52,178 nt of DNA from a candidate division WS1 bacterium (GCA_003566775.1 PXBW01000090.1:1-52178); one strand, 5' to 3'. Positions 1-9,587 are shown, numbered from the stretch's first letter. The notes: generated by a model not told the origin, from the sequence alone. A program made the numbers and translations.

Positions 1-176
1 AGGAACTCGTCGAACTCGGTGTAAGTCTCGACCCCGAACTGTCCCCCTGCCTCGAGCAGCCGCTCCTCCCACGTATCACACAGCGCGACAAGCTCCATCC
101 CGACAAGCTCACCGGTTCCACGGGCGAACGAACTGCCCCGTCCGACTCCGACCACGCCCACGCGAATCGTGTTCAT
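1..176 (-). CDS. Gfo/Idh/MocA-family oxidoreductase, N-terminal part (cut by window edge)
   Basis: Only the first 58 codons lie in the window; the gene continues past base 1. They encode MNTIRVGVVGVGRGSSFARG, then a beta strand ending VALCDTW and an ETYTEF segment. This is the dinucleotide-binding start of the Gfo/Idh/MocA family: a G-x-G-x-G-type loop followed by the second strand with its acidic residue. These enzymes oxidise or reduce sugars and inositols with NAD(P). The ATG at 174-176 is preceded by an AGGAGAG ribosome site. The gene diverges from the DUF6125-like gene at 339. It is the first of three Gfo/Idh/MocA genes in the window. The substrate cannot be told from this fragment. Confidence 0.85.
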   Translation of the reverse strand, partial: MNTIRVGVVGVGRGSSFARGTGELVGMELVALCDTWEERLLEAGGQFGVETYTEFDEF

Positions 177-338
177 TCTGCTCTCTCCTGTCGAGGTTCT
201 TCATATATCAGCACCCTCCTCGTTCGGACACTCGGGTATTTCGTGGCCGACGCGCAGTCCCCTCCCGGAAGGCCTCGCAAAGCGGGGCGGCGAAATGCGC
301 GGGTGACGCTCTTGAAACGCAGGGCCCGGGAGTCGAAC

Positions 339-842
339 ATGGCAATCGACAGCGAAAAGATCGTCGAGATGTTGCGCCGCAGCTACTTCGCCGTGGACGG
401 CCTATGGTTCGTGATGATCGAGGAGGACGACGGTTTCGAGCGCGCGATGGAGCTTGATCAGCGCGTCTGGCGCGTCATGCCGAAGATCCAGGCGCGCAAG
501 GCGCGGGAGTTGCTCAAGGTAGAGAGCGATAGCCCTGCCGAACTCGTGCGCTGCATGGAACTGAAGTTCACTTCCGAGGGCCACGATTACCAGGTGACGA
601 TGGCAAACCTGAAGCGCGCCGAGATCGTCATCAGCAACTGTCCATGGCGTGAACTCCTGGTCAGTTCTGACCGCGCGCATCTTGGGCCCGAGATTGCCGA
701 TCGCATCTGCGCGCTGGAGGCCGCGACCTGGGCCGCGGAGTTCTCAGAGCAGATAGAAGGAGAACTGGCCGAGGCGATCTGCCGCGGTGATGAACGCTGC
801 CGTTTCACATTCAAGCTGAAAGATGATGCTGATAATGAGTGA
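339..842 (+). CDS. DUF6125-like (ATC-hydrolase-like) protein
   Basis: This 167-residue cytoplasmic protein has no signal peptide. The start of the domain (EMLRRSYFAVDGLWFVMIEEDDGFERAMELD, then VWRVMPKIQARK) matches my memory of DUF6125, proteins related to L-2-amino-thiazoline-4-carboxylic acid hydrolase. The function of DUF6125 is not established. An in-frame GTG at 243 would add 32 basic, low-complexity residues. I prefer the ATG at 339, which has a weak GGGAG six bases upstream and places the family motif at the N-terminus. Its end overlaps the start of the sulfatase maturase gene by 8 bases, so the two are probably co-transcribed and translationally coupled. The pairing suggests, but does not prove, a shared job. 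Confidence 0.7.
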   Translation: MAIDSEKIVEMLRRSYFAVDGLWFVMIEEDDGFERAMELDQRVWRVMPKIQARKARELLKVESDSPAELVRCMELKFTSEGHDYQVTMANLKRAEIVISNCPWRELLVSSDRAHLGPEIADRICALEAATWAAEFSEQIEGELAEAICRGDERCRFTFKLKDDADNE

Positions 843-2055
843 TACGCCGATGCCGCAGGAACCGCTTACGGTACTTATCAAGCCGGCGGGTCCGGACTGC
901 AACCTCGCCTGCAGCTACTGCTTCTACACACAGAAGAGCGATCTCTACCCGGATACGCCGCAGCATCGCATGAGCGATGAGACGCTGCGGGAGCTTGTGC
1001 GCAGGTACATGAACTACCACGACCGCACGGTTTCCTTCGCCTGGCAGGGCGGCGAGCCGACGCTTATGGGCCTCGACTTCTACAAGCGAGCGGTACGCTA
1101 TCAGCAGCTTTACGGCCGCTCGGGGCAGCATGTTTCAAACAGCCTGCAGACCAACGCGGTGCTGCTCGATGACCGAGAGTGGGCGCGATTTCTGCACGAG
1201 TACCGCTTCCTCGTCGGCGCCAGTATCGACGGACCGGCGGATGTGCACGACGCTTTCAGGCGTAACCATGACGGGCGCGGCTCCCATGCGCGCGTGGTGG
1301 CCGCAATCGAGACGCTGCTCGAACACGAAGTCGAGGTCAACGTCCTTGCAATGGTACAGCCCGAGAACATCCATCGTGCGGCCGAAACCTACGAGTACCT
1401 GCTGAATCTCGGAATTGACTTCCTGCAGTTCATTCCGCTGGCCGAGCCTGACCCCTCGGGTGAGGGCCTCGCCGACTTTTCCATCGATCCCGAGGACTAC
1501 GGGCGCTTTCTGTGCGAAATCTTCGACCTGTGGGCGGCGGAGAAGCCTCGACAGGCCTATGTGCGCATGTTCGACGACGCGCTGGCGGTGGTGATGGGCT
1601 TTGACCACCCCACCTGCATGTTCGGCCCCCACTGCGGGCCCTACTTCGTGGCGGAGCACAACGGGGACATCTACGCCTGCGACTTCTTCGTGGAGGAGCA
1701 GTGGAAGTACGGGAACATCCACAACCTGCGCTTCGACCGAATACCGCGACTTGAGTTGTACCAGACCTTCCGTAAGCGCAAGACCGCCGGTCTGAACGAG
1801 TGCGCGCGCTGCGAGTGGTTCGGCATGTGCCACGGCGGATGCCCAAAGTACCGCGTAATGCTCGGCGATGCCGCAAGGCCGACCTACTTCTGCGAGGCAT
1901 ACCGCATGTTCTTCGAGCACGCTCACGACACCCTGCAGGAGATGGCCCGCACGCTCCATGCCCGCCGCGAAGCCGAGGAGCGAGAGATTCAGCGCAATGA
2001 CCCATGCCCGTGCGACAGCGGCCGCAGATACAAGAACTGCTGCAGCGATCGCTGA
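835..2055 (+). CDS. Anaerobic sulfatase maturase (radical SAM/SPASM) with C-terminal SEC-C motif
   Basis: This radical-SAM enzyme is expected to turn the active-site Cys (or Ser) of sulfatases into C-alpha-formylglycine without oxygen. With the start at 835 it has 406 residues. The Cx3Cx2C triad is C22, C26 and C29 (DCNLACSYCFY). A downstream cysteine-rich region (ACDFF, then NECARCEWFGMCHGGCPKYR) matches the SPASM domain, which binds two auxiliary [4Fe-4S] clusters. The last 20 residues (NDPCPCDSGRRYKNCC) form a SEC-C zinc-binding motif, an added module. An alternative ATG lies at 823. The gene overlaps the DUF6125-like gene by 8 bases. Its likely clients, two Cys-type sulfatases, lie 34-45 kb away at 35991 and 45826. 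Confidence in the family is high; confidence in those clients is inferred. Confidence 0.93.
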   Translation: MSDTPMPQEPLTVLIKPAGPDCNLACSYCFYTQKSDLYPDTPQHRMSDETLRELVRRYMNYHDRTVSFAWQGGEPTLMGLDFYKRAVRYQQLYGRSGQHVSNSLQTNAVLLDDREWARFLHEYRFLVGASIDGPADVHDAFRRNHDGRGSHARVVAAIETLLEHEVEVNVLAMVQPENIHRAAETYEYLLNLGIDFLQFIPLAEPDPSGEGLADFSIDPEDYGRFLCEIFDLWAAEKPRQAYVRMFDDALAVVMGFDHPTCMFGPHCGPYFVAEHNGDIYACDFFVEEQWKYGNIHNLRFDRIPRLELYQTFRKRKTAGLNECARCEWFGMCHGGCPKYRVMLGDAARPTYFCEAYRMFFEHAHDTLQEMARTLHARREAEEREIQRNDPCPCDSGRRYKNCCSDR

Positions 2056-2156
2056 GGGCGTCCATGCCGAACCTTGCAGGCAAAGGTGCCGACCTGAGCC
2101 CTATACAGCGACAAACGCTCCCCCGTGATCGCTCGGGCTGATCAGCAGAGCCAGAG

Positions 2157-2708
2157 CTATCTGAGGCGATTGCTCTTCGACGATTCAGGGCTTTCGGGCG
2201 GCAGGTAGAGGTCCGCGTCGTGGGGTGGCGGCAACTCGCGCAGCAGGCGCAGACGCTTCCTGGCCGGTAGCTGCTCATTGAGATGCGCAAACAGCTTCCG
2301 CGGCTCAAGCTCTTGCGCCTTCAGCACGGTGAGCTCCGTTTCAGTCGCCACGCGAAAGCGCTCCACTGCAAGCTCCGGACTCATTCGGCCATGCACCAGC
2401 ACCACGCTGTCCGCGATCTGCGCCCACTCCTCCGGCGTCATCAACTCTTCCTCGAGCAGCGCGCGATGCAACTCTTCATCCAGCAGCAGAAGCTCGTGTC
2501 GGGCCTTGCGGTTATTGTAAGCCGGCCGCGGCTCGGCATTGCCGCCTGTGGCGGCGATGGAATCTGACACCGATGGCACCGATGGTTCGTCTGTGTCCGC
2601 ACGCCTTGCTCCATCGCCCGGATTATGTGTTCGCCGCCAGATAAGCACGCCGAAGACCGCTATGGCGACGAGTATCGCGCTGACCACGAGCACAAGGCCG
2701 ATATTCAC
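2157..2708 (-). CDS. Small single-pass membrane protein, unknown function
   Basis: I do not recognise a family. The 183-residue product has one N-terminal membrane segment (about residues 2-24, NIGLVLVVSAILVAIAVFGVLIW) followed by RR, so the rest should be cytoplasmic. A Pro/Ser/Asp-rich linker leads to a charged helical C-terminal half with the segments HELLLLDEELHRALLEEELMTPEEWAQIADS and QLPARKRLRLLRELPP. I chose the GTG at 2708 because GGAG lies nine bases upstream and it begins 16 bases after the stop of the DUF6785 gene. The longer reading from 2762 would overlap that gene. It is the last gene of the minus-strand envelope block and may be a small partner of the DUF6785 membrane protein. 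Confidence 0.7.
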   Translation of the reverse strand: MNIGLVLVVSAILVAIAVFGVLIWRRTHNPGDGARRADTDEPSVPSVSDSIAATGGNAEPRPAYNNRKARHELLLLDEELHRALLEEELMTPEEWAQIADSVVLVHGRMSPELAVERFRVATETELTVLKAQELEPRKLFAHLNEQLPARKRLRLLRELPPPHDADLYLPPESPESSKSNRLR

Positions 2709-2724
2709 CGTGTCTCCATCCTCC

Positions 2725-4701
2725 TCAGCCGAACCAGACCTGATAACCTCGGTATGCTTCACCGCCGAAAAGGGCGATGATCGACCAAACGCCTCCTCCG
2801 ATGATGAAGTGCCCCAGTACGATGCCGACCGCTGCAGGGATCAGACGGCGGTAGAGCGAGACGCCTCCGAGCCGCACCGCGAGGGATTTCGCGATCGCGG
2901 CGAAGAGCATACCGCTCCACGCACGATAACCGCGTGTCGTGCCGATAACAAAGCCAAGATGATGCAGTGGGAAGCGCAGGAAGCGGTGGCGCAGCATGGT
3001 CAGTCCTATCGTCGCGATGAATCCCCATGCAAGCGCGAGAGTGTGCCCGCGATTGGGAGGGATACCTGCGGTCGCCATGTCGTTGAGTCTGGAGAAGCCA
3101 AAGCGAGCTGCTCCAACTCTCATACCTCCCTGATGGGTGCCGCCCTCGAGGAAGTTGGCTCCATGCTCGTAATACGCATCGAGTTGCACGATGTACGAGA
3201 CCAGCATTCCGAAGAGTAGAGCGAGCAGGAGGGTCACGACAATCTGACGACGGCTGACCCGCGTCTCTCCCGCAATATGCATCCCTTCGAAGTGATACGC
3301 CGAGAGATTAGGCAGATAGCCGCGAGTGAGAAACCATCCGGTGGATAGCATCGTGAGATTGCTCAGTCCCCCCATTCTCTTGAAGGGCTCGCTGCCGAAG
3401 GTCCAAACCAGCACACGATTCGCCTGGGTCACCGGATAGCCCCACTGAAGCGGCAGACCGGTCTGTGCGCGAACCCTCGCGTAGGCGATTGCCATCAGAA
3501 AGAGCACACCGAAGTACCCGAAGATTGTGATGGAGGACATCCCCGCAAGTCGCCACCAGAGCCATGTGCCGAAGACCGCAACCAGAAGGCCGCGGGCAGC
3601 CCAGCGCTTGATCGGCGGCCCCCCGCCTTTGAACGCACCGCTGAAGGCCTGCAGCAGAGAAACGCGCGCCGCCCAGATGACCACGAGGGCGAGCGCGATG
3701 AACGCTCCCGCAGCCTGACTTTCGAAGTGAGGAAACTGCGGTATGTCGTATCCCAGCGCCACTGCCCCCACCGATTGAGCCTCGATCAACCCGTAGAAGA
3801 TCAACGAACTCACCACGACCTCCTGAGGCATCAGGTAGCCGAAGCCCAGCACTTCAGGCCGATGGTGCATTATAACGTTCCCCAGGGCCGACCACGGGCG
3901 CTCGGTGAAGAGTTGCCCAATCGGATAGTTGAGGCCGAGTGCAGGAACCGCCGGGTTGAAGGCGTTCAGTATGTTCAGGAGATTGTTGCTCGCTGCCAGC
4001 AGGAAGCCCGACCACATGACCGGATCGCGCCACAGTTGAGGAATGCGCCGGTCCGAATCCGGCGGTGCGGTCATCGAAAGCGGCAACTCAGTCACCTGAA
4101 ACTGCAACCGCTCACCCTCGGCCCATTCATCGTAGAATAGCACCGCGGCGCAGAGCAGGCCTCCGAGCATAAGGAAGAAGAACACCGACCACGTGCTCAA
4201 AGGCACGATCCACGCCTCCCACGGCACGCCGTCCCCGGTGGCCTCGAAGTAATTCCGTACTACCTCCGGATCATGTGGCGCGACCCATTCCGGCAGATAC
4301 TCAACGTAACGGTCCCAGTTGTTTTCGGGTGTGGCGAAATACTGCAGGGAGGTGATCGAGGGCATGAACGATCGTAGCGCTCCGCCTGAGGTCAACGCCA
4401 CCGAAAGTGTCAGGAAGACGTAGATGATCAGAAGCTCGGAACGGCTCAGAGCGAGACGCGGCGAGAGCTTTCGCAGCAGGGAACCCAGGCCCAGCAGCAC
4501 CACCAGACCCATCAGAGCTGGGATCGGTGGAACGCTCATCGTGATCTGAGCGCTGACTGTCAGGAGGGCGGCGAACTTCATCCAGATGTTCGCCGCTACC
4601 AGCAGAGCAAGTGCGATAATGAATGCCCGAACAGTAAGGGCACGCTTGGGAGCGCTGCTGTCCGGAGCAGTCTCCCACACCGCCTCAGTGACTCCCGCCA
4701 T
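2725..4701 (-). CDS. DUF6785/DUF6784-family polytopic membrane protein
   Basis: The 658-residue integral membrane protein has about a dozen hydrophobic segments, for example residues 27-47, 62-78, 90-106 and 170-188. The extramembrane stretch about residues 120-165 (FATPENNWDRYVEYLPEWVAPHDPEVVRNYFE) and the later GFGYLMPQEVVVSSLIFYGLIEAQ and RAQTGLPLQWGYPVTQ segments are what I associate with DUF6785. The C-terminal part (GTTRGYRAWSGMLFAAIAKSLAVRLGG) corresponds to DUF6784. No function is established. The architecture resembles a transporter, so transport is a guess. A TGCTACAAT extended -10 lies 40 bases upstream, so it may have its own promoter inside the block. Confidence 0.85.
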   Translation of the reverse strand: MAGVTEAVWETAPDSSAPKRALTVRAFIIALALLVAANIWMKFAALLTVSAQITMSVPPIPALMGLVVLLGLGSLLRKLSPRLALSRSELLIIYVFLTLSVALTSGGALRSFMPSITSLQYFATPENNWDRYVEYLPEWVAPHDPEVVRNYFEATGDGVPWEAWIVPLSTWSVFFFLMLGGLLCAAVLFYDEWAEGERLQFQVTELPLSMTAPPDSDRRIPQLWRDPVMWSGFLLAASNNLLNILNAFNPAVPALGLNYPIGQLFTERPWSALGNVIMHHRPEVLGFGYLMPQEVVVSSLIFYGLIEAQSVGAVALGYDIPQFPHFESQAAGAFIALALVVIWAARVSLLQAFSGAFKGGGPPIKRWAARGLLVAVFGTWLWWRLAGMSSITIFGYFGVLFLMAIAYARVRAQTGLPLQWGYPVTQANRVLVWTFGSEPFKRMGGLSNLTMLSTGWFLTRGYLPNLSAYHFEGMHIAGETRVSRRQIVVTLLLALLFGMLVSYIVQLDAYYEHGANFLEGGTHQGGMRVGAARFGFSRLNDMATAGIPPNRGHTLALAWGFIATIGLTMLRHRFLRFPLHHLGFVIGTTRGYRAWSGMLFAAIAKSLAVRLGGVSLYRRLIPAAVGIVLGHFIIGGGVWSIIALFGGEAYRGYQVWFG

Positions 4702-4740
4702 TTCGCATCACCGATGTATCTAAAGTCAGAGCTTTTGAGG

Positions 4741-4749
4741 ATTGTAGCA
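4741..4749 (-). promoter_or_regulatory. Possible extended -10 promoter element for the DUF6785 gene
   Basis: On the minus strand the bases read TGC then TACAAT (five of six to TATAAT, with the TGn extension). The site is about 40 bases before the ATG at 4701. No convincing -35 box lies 16-18 bases upstream, so support is weak. Confidence 0.25.
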
Positions 4750-4799
4750 GTGTTCGCCGAGCGGCGCCCGCAGACCTTTGAAAGCGATGGGTACGGTCC

Positions 4800-6677
4800 T
4801 CAGCGGGCGCGGGCGATCAACGTAAGAGGAAGATTCGATCCGGCGGTGGGTATGACCTCAAGATTCATGGTACTGGATGCACCGGGGCCGAGATCACGGC
4901 GAGTGAGGACCTGCTCCTGTCCGGCCTGCATCAGGTGCGTCTGAACGGTCTCACCATCGATCGCCACGATGAAGCGCGCAACTCCTCCTCCCGCACGCAA
5001 AGCGACCTCCATCCGCGCCGGGCGGTCCGTGGGATTCGAGGCGTTGACCTGCACGCGATGGTTGATGCCGAAAGAGCCGGCAAGTGTCATTCCCTCATCG
5101 TTGGTCAGGTACTGACGCCCCACGCAGAAGTGCTCGTGTCTGCCCCCGACCGTGTATGCCATCTGACCCTCGATATATCCGGGAAACGCGTACGGGGTAA
5201 CCGCAAGCTCATCACCGGTCCGCGACAGCGGAATGAAGCCCCTCGGGACCTCGCGTGGATCGCGCGCCTTCACCTCGAGATAGGTGTTCGACCCCTCCTC
5301 CACGACTAACTCCATCAGTCCGCTCACGACATCCGCGGGCTTGAGCACGATCGCGTTCGTCTCGAACGCCTTGCCCGACGGCACGTGCGCCTGGAACCCG
5401 GTTCCGGTCCGTACTACGTCCCAGTAGCGACGCATCGCATTGAAGCCGACGAATATTTCGTCCGGATTGGGTCCCGCCTCCGCCCAGCTAATGCGGATCC
5501 TGGCGCTCTCAGGGCCTGCGTTGACCAACCGGACCGCCACCGCCACGTTCTTCCCCGCGAAGTTCTTGTGATGCCACATCAGACGCGCCGGACGACCGGC
5601 GTGGAGATTCTGGCGCAGTAGAACCCCAACACCGTGAACTCGCTCGGGGTAGTTGCTGATCAACAGCGCCTGGGACGAGGGCAGCGGCGCCAGCCCCCCC
5701 ATCGTCCGCACCGTCACACCCTCGCTTACCGGCAGATAATCCGCACCTGAGGCGCTGACCGAGACCCGGTACCCCCCCGGAGTGTGCTCACGATCGTGCA
5801 TCCTGATGATTGCGCCCGGCTCAGCCTCCACGGCGCTCAGGGCGGCATTCTTGATCGCGGCGTCCGCCATCTGTCCGAGTGAGCGCGAACCGATCATCCG
5901 CAGCGTTGCCTCAGCCGCGATGCGCGCGGCCCACTTCTTCACTTCAATCGTAATCGCATGGCGAAGCTCGCCGGCCTCAAGCTCAAACACCGTCGTACCC
6001 GTGCCGACCCCGTGAATCACCGCTCCGTCGGCCGCGGCGTCTATCGTGCCAGCGGCGATTTCCGGATCACCCGTTCTGACCTCAAGCCGCTGCTGGAGCG
6101 TTCCGCCGAAGCGCACCGTCCTCCGCTCACGGTAGGGCACGACGAGTATGTCATGGGGAATCACACACAGGTAGGGGCGGCGCAGCACTTCAACGAGTCG
6201 TTGCCGCCAACTCTCGCAAAGACTCTGTGCGTCGAGGTTCGAGGCGCGAACGGTCGGAGCATCGGCCGTGGCAATCAGATTGCCGCCACCGGTCACCGCC
6301 CACTCGCCCTGCACCCGCTCAACGGCAATCTGATCGCTGCGAAGCCCGCCGAGCGCCATATTGTTCAGGCGCGTAGCGATGGCGGCGGCCTTCTCCTGAA
6401 GTCCCGTCCCATCCTGGGAACGCAGCCGCATGACCACTGTGTCATCCGCAATGATCTCCGCAGTCCGAACTCCGCTGATCGATCCGGTTGACACAGTGAA
6501 AACCAGGATGCGGTCTGCCCGACTCGCCGGCGCAAGCACCAACAACGTTACGACGACCATCGCAACTATGGTGCGAACTCTGCCCGAAAGTGATTGCGAG
6601 CTGCCGCAGGTGCTATTTGAAGTGCTGCTCAGAGCCATCCAGGCTCGTCGAAATCCCCACGCCCTGGTCTTACCCAT
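4800..6677 (-). CDS. Secreted protein with a pilus-formation (pilN)-like domain
   Basis: The product has about 625 residues. A signal or membrane segment ([21 protein letters not shown], about residues 37-57) makes it exported. Around residues 180-250, [17 protein letters not shown] followed by [37 protein letters not shown] resembles the small N-terminal pilus-formation domain of secretin-associated proteins such as CpaC. The family call is tentative. The rest looks like beta-rich extracytoplasmic domains without a family I know. The ATG at 6675-6677 overlaps the lpxD stop by 8 bases (ATGGGTAA), implying translational coupling. The reading frame is open further upstream, but that part lies inside lpxD. 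Its place after lpxD suggests an envelope role. Confidence 0.7.
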   Translation of the reverse strand: MGKTRAWGFRRAWMALSSTSNSTCGSSQSLSGRVRTIVAMVVVTLLVLAPASRADRILVFTVSTGSISGVRTAEIIADDTVVMRLRSQDGTGLQEKAAAIATRLNNMALGGLRSDQIAVERVQGEWAVTGGGNLIATADAPTVRASNLDAQSLCESWRQRLVEVLRRPYLCVIPHDILVVPYRERRTVRFGGTLQQRLEVRTGDPEIAAGTIDAAADGAVIHGVGTGTTVFELEAGELRHAITIEVKKWAARIAAEATLRMIGSRSLGQMADAAIKNAALSAVEAEPGAIIRMHDREHTPGGYRVSVSASGADYLPVSEGVTVRTMGGLAPLPSSQALLISNYPERVHGVGVLLRQNLHAGRPARLMWHHKNFAGKNVAVAVRLVNAGPESARIRISWAEAGPNPDEIFVGFNAMRRYWDVVRTGTGFQAHVPSGKAFETNAIVLKPADVVSGLMELVVEEGSNTYLEVKARDPREVPRGFIPLSRTGDELAVTPYAFPGYIEGQMAYTVGGRHEHFCVGRQYLTNDEGMTLAGSFGINHRVQVNASNPTDRPARMEVALRAGGGVARFIVAIDGETVQTHLMQAGQEQVLTRRDLGPGASSTMNLEVIPTAGSNLPLTLIARAR

Positions 6678-7719
6678 TATCGCCGCCCTGTCTCTTCTGA
6701 AGCTCTTCGACGGTCTTCTCAAGCTCTTCGATCCGGTCGAGAAGCTTTGGAATGCGTCGAGTATGCGCGATGATGCGTAACTGCCGCTGATGGTGATCGG
6801 CCGGGTAGCCGGAGTAGATGCCCTCCTCCTCGATGTCACCAAACACGGAGGCGCGCGCTGCAAGAATCACGTTATCTCCGACACTCACATGGTCGTTGAC
6901 CCCGACCTGACCGCCCATAACCACATTGTTGCCGATGCTGGTGCTGCCTGCGATACCAACCTGCCCGCACAACAGGCAGTTGCGCCCCAATACGACGTTG
7001 TGCGCTACATGGACCTGATCGTCGATCTTTGTGCCGGCGCCGATGCGGGTCGCCCCGACGGTGGCGCGATCGATCGTCGAATTTGCACCAATCTCCACGT
7101 CGTCTTCCAGGATCACGATCCCGATCTGCGGTATCTTCCGGTGCCCCTCTTCGGTCTGCAGATACCCGAACCCGTCACCGCCGATCGCCGCCCCGGCATG
7201 TACTATGACGCGAGTACCCGTCTGCACGCGCTCCCCGATAAAGACCTGCTGATATATTGCGTTATCCTCACCAATCGTGGCCTCACGGCCGATGTAAGCA
7301 AGCGGATGGATGATCGTATTGTCACCAATAACTGCACTATCACCGATGTAAGCGTTCGCGCCCACGCTGACGCCCTCTCCCAGACGCACATCGGCACCGA
7401 TGACGGCCGTCGGATGAACGCCCGCCTCTGGACGACCATCTGGAGCAAATAGTTCAAGAACCACGGAAAAGGCAAGCCGCGGATCTTCAGTGACGATGAA
7501 CGGCTTTTCCCGCACCTCCACCTCAGGTGGAACGATGAGCGCCGACGCCTCGCATGTGTCGCACAGCGACTGCACGCTCGGCCCATCGACAAAGGTAATC
7601 TCACCGGGGCTCGCCTCAGTCAGATGGCCGACGCCGGTTATCTCAACCTCACCGTCGCCCCGCAGTTCTCCACCGACCTGTTCCGCAAGCTCACAAAGCC
7701 GATACGAAATCTCGCTCAC
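6670..7719 (-). CDS. lpxD: UDP-3-O-acylglucosamine N-acyltransferase LpxD
   Basis: LpxD adds the second acyl chain in lipid A synthesis, using acyl-ACP, in the cytoplasm. The 349-residue length fits the family (E. coli about 341). Residues about 1-95 form the LpxD N-terminal uridine-binding domain. Residues 100-310 are hexapeptide repeats of the left-handed beta-helix ([20 protein letters not shown] and many similar). The catalytic His is in VAHNV, H240. A C-terminal helix follows ([13 protein letters not shown]). I chose the GTG at 7719 because AAGGAG lies nine bases upstream. A GTG at 7746 has no ribosome site and overlaps the upstream gene. lpxA, lpxB, lpxC and fabZ are not next to it, unlike in proteobacteria. 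Confidence 0.96.
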   Translation of the reverse strand: MSEISYRLCELAEQVGGELRGDGEVEITGVGHLTEASPGEITFVDGPSVQSLCDTCEASALIVPPEVEVREKPFIVTEDPRLAFSVVLELFAPDGRPEAGVHPTAVIGADVRLGEGVSVGANAYIGDSAVIGDNTIIHPLAYIGREATIGEDNAIYQQVFIGERVQTGTRVIVHAGAAIGGDGFGYLQTEEGHRKIPQIGIVILEDDVEIGANSTIDRATVGATRIGAGTKIDDQVHVAHNVVLGRNCLLCGQVGIAGSTSIGNNVVMGGQVGVNDHVSVGDNVILAARASVFGDIEEEGIYSGYPADHHQRQLRIIAHTRRIPKLLDRIEELEKTVEELQKRQGGDNG

Positions 7720-7735
7720 CCTGTTCAACTCCTTC

Positions 7736-8863
7736 TCAACGCTCACCGAAACGCCAGAATTCCTCCAGATCCTCAGCTATCGCACTCGTGAAGTCCTGCC
7801 CGTGTGCAGCTTCGCCGGGAAGCAACTGAAGATCTATGCCTCTGCGATACGCAACTACTCTCGCTGCCTGCTCCGTACCCGTCTTGATCTGGGTCCGCAA
7901 TCGTCCAATCGACTGAAGCAGGCGTTCGCGCTGAAGTGCCGCCTTGTCGGTGCGTGCCAGTTCCGCCCTCTCCCGCGTCGCCTCAGCCGCATCCAGACGA
8001 ACGTTCGCCTCGTCTGGCTCAGCGGTCGCCGCTGCGCTACCCTCACCCGTGTCCGGCCACGGCGCCTGCATCGCCTCAACCATCTCGTCGTAAAGGTCCG
8101 CGCCCACCTGTGATATCTCGGCCTCGCGTTCAGCCAGCACTGCCTCGGCGCGGTCGCGGGCCCGCTGGATGCGCTCCTCTGCCTCCGCCCTGATCTCCTC
8201 TTCGAGCGCCGCAAGCTTCTCCCGGCCCAACTGCCGCTCCGCCTCCATCTCCCACTCAATCGAATCCCACACCCGCTGGCGCTCCTGTTCGGCGGCCGCT
8301 GCCGTTTCGCTGTCTCTTATCTCAGCATCAATGGCGAGGTTCGTCAGACGCTCCTGATGGTAGCGAACCAGCCTCGCGCGTATCTGTGCCAGCCTCCGGC
8401 TCTCCTCTGCCTCCGCGGCTGCCATCCGCCGTCTGACCATTGCCGCAGCGCGACTCTCTTCCCAGTCTATCCGTGCGACCAGATCGGTCCTGAGCTCTTC
8501 GCGATCCGGTACTATCTGCGGATACTGTGCCCGCCACGACGTCAGGAGCGCGTCGATTCTCTCCTCTGGATCGGCGAAAGCATAGCTCTCAAGAAGAACC
8601 ACCCGCTCGAACCGACGCTCGCGAGGTTCAAGCACCGGCGTCCACTCATCCTCTGCAAGCTCCGCGAGGGCCTCTTCCAACCGGACCAACGCCTCCCAGA
8701 GCGGATGACGGGCTGCCAGCACAGCCGTGTAAGCATACCCCGACACCGGCTCATCGCGCCGCAACACCTCGCGCGGCGGTGCTTCAGGACAGCCGGAAAG
8801 CAGCGTCACCACGCAGATTGCCGCCAGAGCAATCGGCGCGAAGCGCTTACCCATCACCCTCAT
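7736..8863 (-). CDS. Coiled-coil lipoprotein with an OmpH-like C-terminus
   Basis: The 375-residue protein starts with a lipoprotein signal ending LLSGC (Cys about 25), so it should be lipid-anchored and face the periplasm. Residues about 120-270 are highly charged Glu/Arg/Ala helix ([20 protein letters not shown]), predicted coiled coil. The last 50 residues ([19 protein letters not shown], then [15 protein letters not shown]) resemble the end of OmpH/Skp proteins, where a hydrophobic Val/Leu strand is followed by DiT-x-x-I/V. I therefore read it as a membrane-tethered relative of the OmpH chaperone encoded just upstream. The start at 8863 overlaps ompH by 17 bases, and ATG 8854 is an alternative. 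It sits between ompH and lpxD, normally adjacent in the bam cluster. Confidence 0.75.
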   Translation of the reverse strand: MRVMGKRFAPIALAAICVVTLLSGCPEAPPREVLRRDEPVSGYAYTAVLAARHPLWEALVRLEEALAELAEDEWTPVLEPRERRFERVVLLESYAFADPEERIDALLTSWRAQYPQIVPDREELRTDLVARIDWEESRAAAMVRRRMAAAEAEESRRLAQIRARLVRYHQERLTNLAIDAEIRDSETAAAAEQERQRVWDSIEWEMEAERQLGREKLAALEEEIRAEAEERIQRARDRAEAVLAEREAEISQVGADLYDEMVEAMQAPWPDTGEGSAAATAEPDEANVRLDAAEATRERAELARTDKAALQRERLLQSIGRLRTQIKTGTEQAARVVAYRRGIDLQLLPGEAAHGQDFTSAIAEDLEEFWRFGER

Positions 8864-9587
8864 TGTCGTCATCCTGCGCTCCGCCATCATCCTCCTGATC
8901 GGCCTCGCCCTCGGCAGGCTCCTCGGTGGTCGGCGGCCCGTCTGTGCCGTAGTTCAACCTCTCCAGCACCGCCTCCGTAATATCGTCTCCTCCGAGAAAA
9001 ACGGCATCCGCATCGAGCACAATATCATAACCCAATGCCTCGGCGGCCTCGACGATGGCCTCCTCCACGCGTTCCATCAGTCCCGTCAGCGCGGTGCCCC
9101 GTCGCCGCTCAAGCTCCTGCACGATCTCCTGCTGCATTCCCTGCAGTGCCTCGACGCGTGCATCGTAGGTCTCCTGCAGTGTATTGAACTCCGCCGCTTC
9201 CTCAGGCGTTCGGTCGGGCTTCGCGCGCAGCTCCGAGAACCTCTCTTCCCTCTGGTCAGAGACGGCGCGCAACTCCTGAAGACGCTCTCTATCCTCTTCC
9301 GAGAGCGGACGCGCTCTTTCCAGTATCTCCACCGCCTCCTCGAAATCGGTCCTCGAGAGGAATACGTAGTTCGACAACTCGTTGTAACGACTCCTTCTTT
9401 CTTCCAGCCAGTGGCCCAGATCCTCTTCGCGGGCGCGAAGCTCACCAAAGTTCGCCTGCAATTCGGCGAGGTTAACCACGGCTATTCCCCCAGCGGTCTC
9501 CTCCGCACTCACCTCCGCAGTTACAGCAATAACGCCAAGCACAGCGAAAGTGATCGTCGCGGCAAACATCAAGTTGCGATGATTCAT
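8847..9587 (-). CDS. OmpH/Skp-family periplasmic chaperone
   Basis: OmpH/Skp chaperones hold unfolded outer-membrane proteins in the periplasm on their way to BamA. The 246-residue product has a signal peptide (MFAATITFAVLGVIAVTAEVSA, cut near residue 28). The family's opening strand is GGIAVVNLAELQANFGE. A long helical arm follows (about residues 50-170, RRSRYNELSNY to QEIVQELERRR), and then the closing motif AEALGYDIVLDADAVFLGGDDITEAVLERL. The acidic tail after residue 215 (EEPAEGEADQEDDGG) is longer than usual. The ATG has GGAGAG upstream. It lies directly downstream of bamA, as in many bacteria. Confidence 0.93.
   Translation of the reverse strand: MNHRNLMFAATITFAVLGVIAVTAEVSAEETAGGIAVVNLAELQANFGELRAREEDLGHWLEERRSRYNELSNYVFLSRTDFEEAVEILERARPLSEEDRERLQELRAVSDQREERFSELRAKPDRTPEEAAEFNTLQETYDARVEALQGMQQEIVQELERRRGTALTGLMERVEEAIVEAAEALGYDIVLDADAVFLGGDDITEAVLERLNYGTDGPPTTEEPAEGEADQEDDGGAQDDDNEGDG

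Noticed and set aside
1135-1959. Long minus-strand frame opposite the sulfatase maturase
   Set aside because: The maturase frame holds all radical-SAM and SPASM cysteines; the antisense product has no domain signs.
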